From: Caldifermentibacillus hisashii
GTDB taxonomy: Bacteria; Bacillota; Bacilli; Bacillales; Caldibacillaceae
Assembly: GCF_027568575.1 (NCBI RefSeq)
Contig: NZ_JANUVP010000001.1
Reading direction: 5' to 3' (one strand)
Length of the DNA stretch: 64,000 nt
Shown: positions 34,908 through 44,343 of the stretch, piece after piece
How the letters are laid out: each line of letters begins with the position of its first letter
How positions within the stretch are numbered: position 1 is the first letter of the stretch
Position numbers and translations under genes: made by a program
The notes under the pieces: model-generated
The model's input: only the letters and a program-made list of their open reading frames with translations
Told to the model about the DNA's origin: nothing
Database searches by the model: none

Positions 34908-35597
34908 TTACTTTTTAAATTCTTTTAGTTGTTCCAGCTTGGTCGGTTTCCAGCCTTCTCCATCAACCCAGTCGAGATAAACTCGATAAATCAGCCCTGT
35001 ATCCTTCGTGGAAATGGTGCCGACAGCATTTTTATTAGGTTCGCCACCATTTCCGATCCACAATACCGTCATATTACCAACATCCACATTCGTTGCATAG
35101 CTAATTGCCTTTAACATTTCTTGCCAATCTGTTGATCCTTGATTATATTGAGTAATATGCTCTCCGGTTTGACTAGTTCCGACCGGCTTCCAATTTGGGT
35201 TAATCTTTGCTTCGATAACATTCGGATCATTGCTATTAACCTTAATCACATCTTCTTCATCCGGCGAAGTTTCGTTTTCCTCCTCTGAAGATTTTTCTTC
35301 GGATTCTTTTGCTTCTTTGTTTTCTTTTTCTTTGTTTTCTTTTGCTTTCTTTTCTTCACTCTTTTCTTTACTATCTTTCTGTTTGTTAGCTGTCTTATCT
35401 TTTATAGTTGTTTCGGTCGATTGATTTGTATCTCCTGCAGTCTCTTTGGCATTATTAGGTGAAGCGATAATCGACCAACCGACACTGATAATTAATATGA
35501 AAACTATTGCAATAGAAATATTTAAAATCAGGTTTTGTTTCTGTTGCTTCGTTTTCTTTCTGCGGCCTTGTCTTGATTGTGGATTATTATTTGCCAT
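34908..35597 (-). CDS. yrrS: YrrS-like protein (DUF1510)
   Basis: 229 aa. Basic N-terminus (SRQGRRKKTKQQKQN), one membrane anchor (NISIAIVFILIISVGWSII), a long Lys/Glu-rich low-complexity linker (about 55-115) and a compact C-terminal domain (NPNWKPVGTSQTGEHITQY, YRVYLDWVDGEGWKPTKLE). In B. subtilis yrrS is co-expressed with pbpI in the forespore under SigF. Here 311 bp separate it from pbpI. Confidence 0.85.
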   Translation of the reverse strand: MANNNPQSRQGRRKKTKQQKQNLILNISIAIVFILIISVGWSIIASPNNAKETAGDTNQSTETTIKDKTANKQKDSKEKSEEKKAKENKEKENKEAKESEEKSSEEENETSPDEEDVIKVNSNDPNVIEAKINPNWKPVGTSQTGEHITQYNQGSTDWQEMLKAISYATNVDVGNMTVLWIGNGGEPNKNAVGTISTKDTGLIYRVYLDWVDGEGWKPTKLEQLKEFKK

Positions 35598-35750
35598 CGA
35601 TATTCCCCCAATCTGATGAAAAATAGATCCGATTCCATTATGTAGCTATGTTAACATAATTGTACAGTAAAAATTTTGTAACATTCCTATTACGTTAAAG
35701 TTATTGATCGAAAACTATCGATGATCATACGTTTTTAAAGTGAAATTGGT

Positions 35751-35835
35751 GCTGTCCTAAAAGTATAGTTTCGGTGGCGGACGCTTCCCGCGGGCACCTT
35801 CACTTCAATCAACCTATTTTTACTGTCTGGACAGC
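35751..35835. repeat. REP-like element with inverted ends in the yrrS-pbpI gap
   Basis: 85 bp bounded by GCTGTCC and GGACAGC. Inside is GGTGGCGGACGCTTCCCGCG, a GC-rich core common in Bacillaceae intergenic repeats and out of keeping with the AT-rich surroundings. The rest of 35598-35908 includes copy 2 of the CCACCTATCTT repeat (35868-35911) and no gene. Confidence 0.6.
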
Positions 35836-35867
35836 TCCTTAGTTGAATTATGCGGGCAGTTCATCCA

Positions 35868-35911
35868 CCACCTATCTTCTTTTTACTCGAAAATTTTGAG
35901 GAAAGGGTCTA
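35868..35911. repeat. Dispersed repeat, copy 2 (CCACCTATCTT family)
   Basis: CCACCTATCTTCTTTTTACT followed by CGAAAATTTTGAGG aligns with copy 1 near 31173-31205. It runs up to the pbpI stop codon. Confidence 0.45.
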
Positions 35912-37666
35912 CTGCCCGTTAAGCTGGGACAAATAAGTTACCATATCTTGAAAGATCGGTGTTACGGAGCCATCTGTTGATAAAGCATCCAAATAAACAA
36001 CCGCCAAAGCATATTTGGGTTGATCAAAGGGAAAATAGCCGACAAACCATTTGTTTACATATTCCTGACCATTTTCATTATACCGATATGTTTGAGCTGT
36101 CCCTGACTTACCGGCTACTTCATATGGCAAATTTTTTAAATATCTTCCGGTTCCTTCTTCATCGACAACAACTTCACGTAATAATTGCTGGAGTTTACTT
36201 ATAGTATACGGCGCCAAGGTATCACCCTTCAATTTTTTTTCGGGAAACTGATACAGGGTAGTTCCGTTTTTATAACGGATTGAAGAAACGGCGCGTACCA
36301 TTTTCTTTTCTCCTCCCCTGGCAATCGTAGCCATCATATTGGCAGCTTGCAACGGAGTAATTCGAACATTTTGTTGACCAATCCCGGTTTGAGCAACCAG
36401 TTTACTGTCTTTCCGTTCCGCATCAGATAAAAATATTTGTCCTTTTTCTTCATCTGTCAATTGTTTAAAATCGTCAAAATGATAAACATCACCTTGCCAG
36501 CCGACTTCTTCAGTCAGGCCCAATTTTTTTGCATATGTTTCAATCATATTCTTGTCAATCTCATTTAATTCCTTTGCTAAAGTTGCAAAAGTGTTATTAC
36601 AACTGACAGCAAAACTTTTTGTAAAATCAATCATTCCGTGCTGAAATTGTTGATCGATCTCACCATGAATTGTTCGACTGCAATCAAATGTCCGGTTTTG
36701 CGGTACTAATTGAGCGTCAATGGCAGCTGCAGCAATAACTGTTTTAAATACCGAACCGGGGATTTGCGCTGTCAGCATATAATTTTTCGCTCCATCATTT
36801 TCATAGGGATTTGATTCGTTCATTTCCGGACGAGATACGGAAGCAATAATGGAATTCGTATCGATATCAAGAAGGATCAAGCCACCCTTTTTCAATTTAT
36901 GTCGTTCGGCTATTTCTTCTGCCTTTTTTTGAATTTCGCCGTCAATGGTTGTTTGAACATTAACCGGATAAAACGGGTTTGAAGGGTCCGTATATTTGAC
37001 ATCAATACCGAAGAGAGGCCCCCCGTGACCATCCACATGATAAATCAGTTTCGTGTTTTCCTCCTGTAATAAAAACTCATCAAAACTTTTTTGCAGACCG
37101 GAAATTCCGATATTTGTATTTTTAGGTATGTTTTTCTCCGGATAACGAAGACTGATTTGCTTTTCATTTTGTCCTACGAGGCCGATCAGTTGTGCAGCCG
37201 GTGGTATTTTTCGATCATACTGTTTTTTCACTGCAAATACGCCCGGAATTTTCAGCTGATTAATTGCCTTCATCTGGGTTTCGGTTAAAACGATTGGTTC
37301 AGGTTTACCAAAGACGATTGGTTCTTCTGCCGCTTCAAGGGCTTGTAAAATCTCATTTTCCCGAACACCAATGATACTTGCCACTTTTTCTACATCCCAC
37401 TCCATTTTTTTTAAAAACGGAAACAGAATTAATGATGGAACAGCTTCATAAGTTAAAGGGACCATGTTACGATCGTAAAATTTTCCGCGTCCGTTATCAA
37501 TCACCATTTCCTGTGAACGTTGTTTTACACTTTCCTCGATTAAATTTATATTACGATCTGTAAAACTTTTTGTTTCAAACAACTGAATTTGTGACAGTCT
37601 GCCGAGAAGGACCGATAAACAAATGAGAAAAATCGTTCCTATTATGATAAACCGCTTGTGAATCAC
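35909..37666 (-). CDS. pbpI: Class B penicillin-binding protein (PbpI/PBP4b type)
   Basis: 585 aa. Single N-terminal membrane anchor (IIIGTIFLICLSVLLGRLSQ), a dimerisation/pedestal domain, then the transpeptidase domain with catalytic SVFK (QIPGSVFKTVIAAAA), SCN (AVSCNNTF) and KSGTA (VAGKSGTAQTYR). Cross-links peptidoglycan; the B. subtilis orthologue is a SigF-dependent forespore gene. GTG 37666 follows AAGGGGTGA. All three active-site motifs are present. Confidence 0.93.
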   Translation of the reverse strand: MIHKRFIIIGTIFLICLSVLLGRLSQIQLFETKSFTDRNINLIEESVKQRSQEMVIDNGRGKFYDRNMVPLTYEAVPSLILFPFLKKMEWDVEKVASIIGVRENEILQALEAAEEPIVFGKPEPIVLTETQMKAINQLKIPGVFAVKKQYDRKIPPAAQLIGLVGQNEKQISLRYPEKNIPKNTNIGISGLQKSFDEFLLQEENTKLIYHVDGHGGPLFGIDVKYTDPSNPFYPVNVQTTIDGEIQKKAEEIAERHKLKKGGLILLDIDTNSIIASVSRPEMNESNPYENDGAKNYMLTAQIPGSVFKTVIAAAAIDAQLVPQNRTFDCSRTIHGEIDQQFQHGMIDFTKSFAVSCNNTFATLAKELNEIDKNMIETYAKKLGLTEEVGWQGDVYHFDDFKQLTDEEKGQIFLSDAERKDSKLVAQTGIGQQNVRITPLQAANMMATIARGGEKKMVRAVSSIRYKNGTTLYQFPEKKLKGDTLAPYTISKLQQLLREVVVDEEGTGRYLKNLPYEVAGKSGTAQTYRYNENGQEYVNKWFVGYFPFDQPKYALAVVYLDALSTDGSVTPIFQDMVTYLSQLNGQ

Positions 37667-37816
37667 TGAAAATCACCCCTTACCATTGTTGACGTAAGAG
37701 GCATAATTTAACCGGGGGTTCATCATAAGAAAAGGATGGGACTGCTTTCGTAGCTACCGATTTAAAGCTAATAAACTTGTTGAAAAGCCGTTCACCGATA
37801 TTTTGAGTCTAACGTA

Positions 37817-37905
37817 TAAAAAGAGCCGTTACCATCTGTTTATCTCCATGAAATCCGAATGTATCACGGAGAAACATGGAGAGTTTTAAAGATGGGATCG
37901 GCTCT
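37817..37905 (-). terminator. Long terminator hairpin after greA
   Basis: AGAGCCG ... CGGCTCT outer arms (37822-37905) with further matching blocks (CCATCT/AGATGG, CTCCATG/CATGGAG) form an imperfect stem of about 30 bp, followed by TTTTT on the minus strand. Confidence 0.75.
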
Positions 37906-37923
37906 GGCAAGTCTAGACAACAA

Positions 37924-38400
37924 TTATTTCACAGCAACAATTTTGACGTACATTTCTCCACCGGGAGTTTGTACGGTTACTTCATCACCGATTTTTTTGC
38001 CGAGAAGGCTTTTTGCAATCGGTGAGTCATTGGAAATTCTCCCTTCAAACGGATCGGCTTCCGCACTACCGACAATCGTATATGTTTCTTCTTCTCCATC
38101 AGGCAACTCAATAAAAGTAACTGATTTTCCAAGTGTCACTGTATCGCTGTTAGCCTCATCACCCTCGATAATGACAGCATTACGAATCATCGTTTCAAGC
38201 AAGGCAATCCGTCCTTCAACAAACGCTTGCTCATCTTTCGCAGAATCATATTCGGAGTTTTCAGATAGATCTCCAAAATCTCTTGCAATTTTAATTCTTT
38301 CGACCACTTCTTTCCGCTTAACCGTTTTTAAATATTCAAGTTCTTGCTCGATTTTCTCCTTTCCTTCTTTCGTCATTGGGTATTGTTTTTCTTGTGCCAT
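37924..38400 (-). CDS. greA: Transcription elongation factor GreA
   Basis: 158 aa from ATG 38400 (AAGGAGTGA upstream; the GTG 9 nt before is in the spacer). N-terminal coiled coil with the acidic tip region IKIARDFGDLSENSEYDSAK and C-terminal FKBP-like domain (ETYTIVGSAEADPFEGRISN, SPIAKSLLGKKIGDEV). It rescues backtracked RNA polymerase by stimulating transcript cleavage. Confidence 0.97.
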   Translation of the reverse strand: MAQEKQYPMTKEGKEKIEQELEYLKTVKRKEVVERIKIARDFGDLSENSEYDSAKDEQAFVEGRIALLETMIRNAVIIEGDEANSDTVTLGKSVTFIELPDGEEETYTIVGSAEADPFEGRISNDSPIAKSLLGKKIGDEVTVQTPGGEMYVKIVAVK

Positions 38401-38499
38401 TTGTGTCACTCCTTATCTTTTTATCGACCTATTTTCTAATATATATATTCCAATTACTGGAGAGAAAAACGTTTATCAAATAATTTAACACCTATTGTT

Positions 38500-39135
38500 T
38501 CATAAAAAAGATTTTTGTTCAAGAATTGTTTGAATTTTAGTCACCATTAAATCGATCGCTACTTTATTTTGTCCGCCCTCCGGAATAATAATATCCGCAT
38601 ATCTTTTTGTCGGTTCAACAAATTGGTTATGCATGGGCCTGACCATTGATAAGTATTGATTAATGACTGAATCGACCGTTCGCCCTCGTTCTTTTGTATC
38701 ACGCAACAGCCTCCGGATAATTCGGATATCCGGATCTGTATCAACAAATAATTTAATATCCATTAATTGCCGCAATCGTTCATCTTCCAAAACAAGAATT
38801 CCCTCAATAATAATGACTCTTTTCGGTTCAACATGGATGGTTTCTTGGGAACGGGTATGAATTGTATAATCGTAAACCGGTTTTTCAATTGATTTATATT
38901 GTAATAATTGCGATATATGTTCAATTAAATAATCCGTATCAAACGCAAGCGGATGGTCATAATTCGTGTGTAAACGTTCTTGAAACGGTTTATCGCTCTG
39001 ATCTTTATAATACGCATCTTGCTCAATTAATGCGATTGAATCTTCACCAAACCGTTTGACAATGGCCCTTGTTACACTTGTCTTTCCCGATCCAGAACCA
39101 CCTGCGATTCCTATTACGATAGGTTTAGACTGCAT
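38500..39135 (-). CDS. udk: Uridine kinase
   Basis: 211 aa. Phosphorylates uridine and cytidine in pyrimidine salvage. Walker A GIAGGSGSGKTSVTRA, then EQDAYYKDQ, YDHPLAFD and IIIEGILVLEDERLR. Start overlaps the yrrO end by 11 nt. Confidence 0.97.
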   Translation of the reverse strand: MQSKPIVIGIAGGSGSGKTSVTRAIVKRFGEDSIALIEQDAYYKDQSDKPFQERLHTNYDHPLAFDTDYLIEHISQLLQYKSIEKPVYDYTIHTRSQETIHVEPKRVIIIEGILVLEDERLRQLMDIKLFVDTDPDIRIIRRLLRDTKERGRTVDSVINQYLSMVRPMHNQFVEPTKRYADIIIPEGGQNKVAIDLMVTKIQTILEQKSFL

Positions 39136-40405
39136 GTACGTTCTCCTTCCGCATTAGGTTGTAACGATGTACAGGCTGATCAACTTGAAAACGAACGATT
39201 TGTAGAGGATGCCTTGCCGCATCAAGCATATTTCCTTCTTCATCATATAAATTTTTCACAGTCATCGTGAAGTTATCGATATTTGGTCCGAAAAATTCCA
39301 CTTGATCACCAATCTTGAAAAAGTTCCGTTGCTGTACGGTGACCATTTTTGTTTCTTCGTCATAGTCTAACACCATTCCGGCAAAATCATGTGACGGTTT
39401 TTGTCTTGATTCATTAAATAATTGTTGTTGATAACCGGGTAATCCTTTATAAAACCCGTAATCCGTATCACGATTTGCGCATTTCGCTAATTCTTGCAAC
39501 CATTCGTCTTTAAATTCAAAGTGATCCGGGTCAGCACAATAGGCATCAATTACTTTCCGATAGACACTTACGACTGTTGCCACATAGTGAATAGATTTCA
39601 TCCGCCCCTCAATTTTAAAGCTGTCTATGCCCATTTCAATTAACTGCGGAACATATTTCAGTAAATTCAAATCCTTTGAACTCATGGCGAATGGGAAATC
39701 ATTATCGGAAAATAGCGGAATTGCTTGTCCAGCTTCTTGCCGGTATAAATCGTAATTCCAGCGGCAACTTTGACAACAACCGCCACGATTGGAATCCCGG
39801 GCTGTCATATGATTGCTCAATACACAGCGTCCGGAGTAAGCAATGCAAAGGGCACCATGAACAAAAATTTCAACCTCAATATCCACTTTTTCCTTAATTT
39901 CCTTAATTTCTGCAGCAGTTGTCTCCCGCGCCAGCACAACCCGTTCTAAACCTTCTTCTTTCCAATATTGGGCTGCTCTCCAATTGGATAAAGATTGTTG
40001 CGTGCTTAAATGACGTTCCAATCCGGGGGCGACCTTTTTAGCTGTTTCAATAATCAAAGGATCTGCAACAATAATACCACTAACACCGGCGTCTTCCAAT
40101 CCGCGCAAGTAATTTTCCAGGCCGGGGATATTTTCGTTATGGGCAATAATATTCGTTGTAACATACACTTTGGCATTATATTTTTTTGCAAATGATACGC
40201 CTTCTTTTATTTCCTCTAAGGTAAAATTATCTGCGTTTGAGCGAAGACTATATTCTTGACCGCCAATAAATACAGCATCCGCACCGTACATAACAGCGAT
40301 CTTCAATTTCTCCAAATTACCAGCCGGAGCAAGTAGTTCCGGTTTCTTTACGATAACTCTTTTGCCATTACGTATTTCTGAAATTTTATCGACGAGTTGA
40401 ACCAT
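39125..40405 (-). CDS. yrrO: U32-family protein YrrO (TrhP2-type tRNA hydroxylation)
   Basis: 426 aa. KPELLAPAGNLEKLKIAVMY start, RVVLARE and the cysteine cluster HGALCIAYSGRCVLSNH with GGCCQSCRW that marks U32 proteins. YrrO and YrrN are both needed for 5-hydroxyuridine at tRNA position 34, with prephenate as hydroxyl source in this pathway. YrrM then methylates it. Followed by udk with an overlap. Confidence 0.93.
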   Translation of the reverse strand: MVQLVDKISEIRNGKRVIVKKPELLAPAGNLEKLKIAVMYGADAVFIGGQEYSLRSNADNFTLEEIKEGVSFAKKYNAKVYVTTNIIAHNENIPGLENYLRGLEDAGVSGIIVADPLIIETAKKVAPGLERHLSTQQSLSNWRAAQYWKEEGLERVVLARETTAAEIKEIKEKVDIEVEIFVHGALCIAYSGRCVLSNHMTARDSNRGGCCQSCRWNYDLYRQEAGQAIPLFSDNDFPFAMSSKDLNLLKYVPQLIEMGIDSFKIEGRMKSIHYVATVVSVYRKVIDAYCADPDHFEFKDEWLQELAKCANRDTDYGFYKGLPGYQQQLFNESRQKPSHDFAGMVLDYDEETKMVTVQQRNFFKIGDQVEFFGPNIDNFTMTVKNLYDEEGNMLDAARHPLQIVRFQVDQPVHRYNLMRKENVHAV

Positions 40406-40417
40406 ATTTCCCCTCCT

Positions 40418-41344
40418 TTAATAAACTGTTTCTTTAAAGAAAAAGCCTGTATCGAGACCGCGATTTTGCGGCTGCATGGCAATAATTTTTTCCAACAGTT
40501 GATCTTTTTCTTCTTCATATTGATAGGAGTCATGAACACAAAGATCAATCGCTTTCCGATACAATTTCGTTACCTCAATGATATATTGCGGTGATTGAAA
40601 GATACCGTCTATTTTAAAGGAATCAATGCCGGCATCGACTAACTCTTGCAATTCATCAATAATGCAAATATCGTTGGCACTCATAATATGTGTCCCGTTT
40701 TCATCCTCAAAAACCGGATACTTATTGTCTCTTTCCGGATCATACAAAAACAGATAACCTTGTCCAGATTGTCGAACTTCCATCTGTTTCCCTTGAAATT
40801 GGAAATAATTGTCGATTAAAGGACGTTTGGATTGGAACATACAACTCATTCCATGTACGAGAATCTCTATTTCCACTTCGGCATTTTCTTTTATTTCCAA
40901 AATTTCATCCATGCTCAATTCCCGGGCTAAAACCGCACGTTTTGCGCCTTTTCGTCCCCAATAATTACATGTATACCAATTCGTTCCTAACGTTTCAGTA
41001 CTCCAATGAAGCCTTATATTTGGTGCAGATTGTTTCGCAGCCATCAGTACAGCCGGATCGCCGAAAACCACCGCATCTACAGCGATTTCTTGCAAAAATT
41101 GAAGATAGGAATCGAGCTCTTCCACTTTTTCATTATGAAAAATCGCATTCATTGCGACATATACTTTTCGCTTATGATTATGAGCAATTTCAACCGCATT
41201 TTTTATATCCGCCTTGTTAAATTCACCGGCCAGTCGCAAACCGTAACGCATTTCACCAATGACAAAAGCGTCTGCACCGGCTTCAATCAATGGAAGAATA
41301 TCATTTATGTTGGTCGGTGTGACTAAAAGTTCGGGTACAGGCAA
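40418..41344 (-). CDS. yrrN: U32-family protein YrrN (TrhP1-type tRNA hydroxylation)
   Basis: 308 aa from TTG 41344, chosen since GGAGGTGG lies upstream and the protein then begins PVPELLVTPTNIND like YrrN; an in-frame GTG at 41353 lies within that site. U32 fold with ADAFVIGEMRYGLRL, AVLARELSMDEILEI and EILVHGMSCMFQSKRPLI. Fewer cysteines than YrrO, as expected for this partner. 12 nt separate it from yrrO. Confidence 0.92.
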   Translation of the reverse strand: MPVPELLVTPTNINDILPLIEAGADAFVIGEMRYGLRLAGEFNKADIKNAVEIAHNHKRKVYVAMNAIFHNEKVEELDSYLQFLQEIAVDAVVFGDPAVLMAAKQSAPNIRLHWSTETLGTNWYTCNYWGRKGAKRAVLARELSMDEILEIKENAEVEIEILVHGMSCMFQSKRPLIDNYFQFQGKQMEVRQSGQGYLFLYDPERDNKYPVFEDENGTHIMSANDICIIDELQELVDAGIDSFKIDGIFQSPQYIIEVTKLYRKAIDLCVHDSYQYEEEKDQLLEKIIAMQPQNRGLDTGFFFKETVY

Positions 41345-41406
41345 CTCTTCCACCTCCGTAGTCAGGTTATTTTTAGAAGAACAAAAAATGTACTGAAAAA
41401 TTTAGC

Positions 41407-42051
41407 TCATGATGCACTTTTCTTAACACTAATGGCTATTCCATCGCCAACAGGTAAGATAACCGTCTGATAATCCGGGTGATGGATGAGCCAATTATTG
41501 TAACGGTCGATTTTTTCCCCCAGTTTATGTAAGCGTTTATTTTCTCCTTCATTCCCAATAACATACCCTTTAAACAGGACGTTATCAGTGATGACAAGAG
41601 AACGATCAGTTAAAAGCGGCGTATACGTTTCAAAAAATTTTTGATACTGGCCTTTTGCCGCGTCGATAAACAGGCAATCAAAAGGAGCAACCGCACTCAC
41701 CTTATGAAAAACTTCAAAAGCGTCTCCTTTGATAAGGGTAATTTGTTCCTCTTTATTTTCAAGAGCGATATTGGCTTTTGCCATTTCATAACGGTCATCG
41801 TCGCGTTCAATCGTAACGATTTTCGCTCCGGTGGCATCAGCCATCCGTAATGCAGAATAGCCGATTGCGGTACCAATCTCCAAAATTTTCTTCGGCTGAA
41901 ACATGTTAAGAAGTACGAGAACTGTTTCCATACTATACAGATCCATGATTGGGACCGCATGCCTCCGCGCGTATTGTTCCATCTCTTTAAAGAAAGGCTT
42001 TCGTTCCGGTATTTGTTTATATAAATAACTCAACAGTTTTCCATCAATCAT
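41407..42051 (-). CDS. trmR: tRNA 5-hydroxyuridine methyltransferase TrmR (YrrM)
   Basis: 214 aa. Class I O-methyltransferase of the catechol-methyltransferase type: ILEIGTAIGYSALRMA (SAM), IVTIERDDDR, and FDCLFIDAAKGQYQKF with metal-binding Asp residues. In B. subtilis YrrM makes 5-methoxyuridine at tRNA position 34 from the product of YrrN and YrrO, whose genes follow. ATG 42051 follows AAGGAG. Confidence 0.92.
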   Translation of the reverse strand: MIDGKLLSYLYKQIPERKPFFKEMEQYARRHAVPIMDLYSMETVLVLLNMFQPKKILEIGTAIGYSALRMADATGAKIVTIERDDDRYEMAKANIALENKEEQITLIKGDAFEVFHKVSAVAPFDCLFIDAAKGQYQKFFETYTPLLTDRSLVITDNVLFKGYVIGNEGENKRLHKLGEKIDRYNNWLIHHPDYQTVILPVGDGIAISVKKSAS

Positions 42052-42093
42052 CGATGTTTCTCCTTAAGAATTGCCGTTATCGATTCATACATG

Positions 42094-42148
42094 AAAAAAA
42101 GTCATTATAAAGGGAAAACGCTTGCCGGATAGACCCTTTATGAATGAC
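42094..42148 (-). terminator. Terminator after mltG
   Basis: GTCATTCATAAAGGG pairs with CCCTTTATAATGAC (one bulge) around a 19-nt loop, with seven T on the minus strand. It separates mltG from the yrrM-udk-greA group. Confidence 0.8.
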
Positions 42149-42263
42149 ACTTTGGCTTAATTAAAGTTTTTTAGCAACAAAGATAAACAAAAACAGACTT
42201 TATAAATATACGGCTTACATTGTACCATAAACATATAGAAAAAGCGAGAAAATCTTAAAACAA

Positions 42264-43406
42264 TTATTTATTCGATTGATTCGACTGAATATATTGAGCA
42301 TATTTTTCATTATGTTCTTCTAATGTCTTTGAAAACAGTACTTCACCTTTAGGCGTTGCTAAAAAGTAATAGTAATCCGAGCTAGCCGGATATAAAGCAG
42401 CTTCGATTGACATTTCACTGCTACCGGCAATCGGTCCCGGCGGATAGCCGCTATTTAAATAGGTGTTGTAAGGATCCACTACTTCATAATAATCCTTAAA
42501 GGTAAGCCGATCACGATGTTCCCCGATTGCATAAATGACAGTCGGATCTGTTTGCAGAGGCATACCGGTTTCCATACGATTATAGAACACGCTGGCAATT
42601 GTTTTTCTATCTGCCTCATTTGTTGCTTCTTCCTCTACCAGGGATGCCAATGTTAATAATTGATGGACAGTGATTCCTTTACTTTCAAGATCAATTCGAT
42701 ACTTTTCAACGACATCATTTGTTTTTTTAATCATCGCCAGAAGGATCTCTTCAAGCGGCGGCTTCTTCTCCTCAAAGCTATATGTAGCCGGAAACAAATA
42801 ACCTTCCAGTGGGAATTTAATGTTTTCATTTAAAACATCTTCCGTTATAAGCTCAGGATAAGTTTCCATCGCTTTTTTGATAAACTCCGGACTATTTACT
42901 GTATTTACGATTTCTTCCGTACTGTAATCAGTCTTTTTGGCGATAATCCCAGCGATTTCTGTCAATCTTAACCCTTCCGGAACAGGAATGGATAAGGCGG
43001 CCTTTTTATATACACTGCCGGTTTTTAAACTTGTAATAATTTCATTCATCGTCATTGACGGTGAAAGTAAGTATGTGCCGGCTTGAAAATCGGTTTCATT
43101 CTTAAATTTTACATAATATTTGAAAACCAGCGCATCCTTAATAACCCGGTTTTTCTCTAAAATTGACGCAATGGCTGATGTTCCGGAACCCATTGGAATT
43201 TCCACTTGAACTTCTTGTTTACTGTCGGGATCAACCGGCTTTAATGCAGAGTGAATATACAGATAGCCACCGGTTAAAATACCGGCTAATAATAAAAAGA
43301 TGATTGCCGTTGTAATAAAAACTATTTTTCTCACTGTTTTTGCTTCTTTATATTTCTCTTTGTTAACGATCTCCATGATTTTTTCCTTGTCCTTATTGTT
43401 ATCCAT
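42264..43406 (-). CDS. mltG: Endolytic peptidoglycan transglycosylase MltG
   Basis: 380 aa from ATG 43406 (AAGGAGGG upstream); the open frame extends 47 codons further but lacks a site and crosses the promoter. Cytoplasmic N-terminus, one membrane anchor (VFITTAIIFLLLAGILTGGY), then the YceG domain with VPEGLRLTEIAGII, TLASLVEEEATNEADR (catalytic Glu), TDPTVIYAIG and NSGYPPGPI. It cuts nascent glycan strands and sets their length. Confidence 0.95.
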   Translation of the reverse strand: MDNNKDKEKIMEIVNKEKYKEAKTVRKIVFITTAIIFLLLAGILTGGYLYIHSALKPVDPDSKQEVQVEIPMGSGTSAIASILEKNRVIKDALVFKYYVKFKNETDFQAGTYLLSPSMTMNEIITSLKTGSVYKKAALSIPVPEGLRLTEIAGIIAKKTDYSTEEIVNTVNSPEFIKKAMETYPELITEDVLNENIKFPLEGYLFPATYSFEEKKPPLEEILLAMIKKTNDVVEKYRIDLESKGITVHQLLTLASLVEEEATNEADRKTIASVFYNRMETGMPLQTDPTVIYAIGEHRDRLTFKDYYEVVDPYNTYLNSGYPPGPIAGSSEMSIEAALYPASSDYYYFLATPKGEVLFSKTLEEHNEKYAQYIQSNQSNK

Positions 43407-43473
43407 CCAAACCCTCCTTGTGAGAGTGCAAATAATGTAGAATATACTCGAAAATTTTTTCTCATCTTGAATT

Positions 43474-43501
43474 ATTATACTATAACTTTTAATTTTGTCA
43501 G
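43474..43501 (-). promoter_or_regulatory. SigA promoter of mltG
   Basis: CTGACA (43501-43496), a 16-nt spacer and TATAAT (43479-43474) on the minus strand, about 70 nt before the mltG start. Confidence 0.6.
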
Positions 43502-43514
43502 CAAAATTCATTTT

Positions 43515-43578
43515 AAAAAAGAATGTCCCAAAAACAGGAACCACCATCTAAATTAAATGATCCGCTGTTTTGGGACAT
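43515..43578 (-). terminator. Terminator after yrzB
   Basis: ATGTCCCAAAACAG and CTGTTTTTGGGACAT arms with a long loop, then TCTTTTTT on the minus strand. It ends the yrzL-yrrK-yrzB unit. Confidence 0.82.
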
Positions 43579-43594
43579 GTAAAAGCTTTATATT

Positions 43595-43873
43595 TTACTC
43601 TTCATCTTCACCTAAAAAAGTTTCAAGCATTTCCTCAATTAAATCCCATTCCGCTTCGGATTCGATAGGTAATAAATCTCCTTGTTCTTTTCCGGGAAGA
43701 AAGCTTGAGGCATGAATTTCAATTTCTCCCTCATCGTCTTCTTCTGCTCCTATCGGGTAGTATAAAACATACGCCTTACCAAATTCTTCAGATTCGAAAG
43801 TAAACAATATTTCACATAGTTCTTCATTACCATCTTCATCAATAATCATAATATGGTTTTCACCGTGTTCCAT
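43595..43873 (-). CDS. yrzB: DUF1292 protein YrzB
   Basis: 92 aa, very acidic, from ATG 43873 (AAGGAGGAAA upstream). ENHIMIIDEDGNEELCEILF, YVLYYPIGAEEDD and IEIHASSFLP are typical of the family, whose function is unknown. It travels with yrrK and yrzL across Bacilli. Confidence 0.93.
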   Translation of the reverse strand: MEHGENHIMIIDEDGNEELCEILFTFESEEFGKAYVLYYPIGAEEDDEGEIEIHASSFLPGKEQGDLLPIESEAEWDLIEEMLETFLGEDEE

Positions 43874-43920
43874 TATTTTCCTCCTTACCCCTTCATTTAA
43901 AGGGCTTTCATGTATAAATT

Positions 43921-44343
43921 TCAATGGCTTCCTAAACTATCTAAATAACTTTGTAAAATGAGACTGGCCGCCATTTTATCAATTACCTTTTTACGTTTTT
44001 TCCTGCTTACATCGGCTGTCAACAAAATTCGTTCTGCAGCCATGGTCGTTAATCGTTCATCCCATAACTCCACGGGTAAACTAAACCTGTTTTTTAACAG
44101 TTTGGCAAATTGCAAACTAATTTCACCACGTGGGCCGATTGTTCCATTCATATTTTTGGGTAAGCCGACAATTATCTTTTCTATTCCGTATTCTCGAATG
44201 ATTTCTTCAAGTTCCGGTATTCCGGATTTTTGCTCGTCTTCCTGAATTTGGATGGTTTTCAGTCCTTGGGCAGTCCAGCCCAGTTCATCGCTAACCGCCA
44301 CCCCAATCGTTTTTGAGCCAACATCCAGTCCTAAAATTCGCAT
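43921..44343 (-). CDS. ruvX: Holliday junction resolvase-like RuvX/YqgF (YrrK)
   Basis: 140 aa RNase H-fold protein: MRILGLDVGSKTIGVAVSDE, IVGLPKNMNGTIGPRG, LWDERLTTMAAERIL and MAASLILQSYLDS, with the acidic catalytic residues in place. The family has been tied to resolvase activity and 16S rRNA 5' maturation. Its ATG overlaps the yrzL stop in TAATG. Confidence 0.94.
   Translation of the reverse strand: MRILGLDVGSKTIGVAVSDELGWTAQGLKTIQIQEDEQKSGIPELEEIIREYGIEKIIVGLPKNMNGTIGPRGEISLQFAKLLKNRFSLPVELWDERLTTMAAERILLTADVSRKKRKKVIDKMAASLILQSYLDSLGSH

Noticed and set aside
43407..43547. N-terminal 47-residue extension of MltG
   Set aside because: The extension covers the promoter and the ribosome-binding site of the ATG at 43406.
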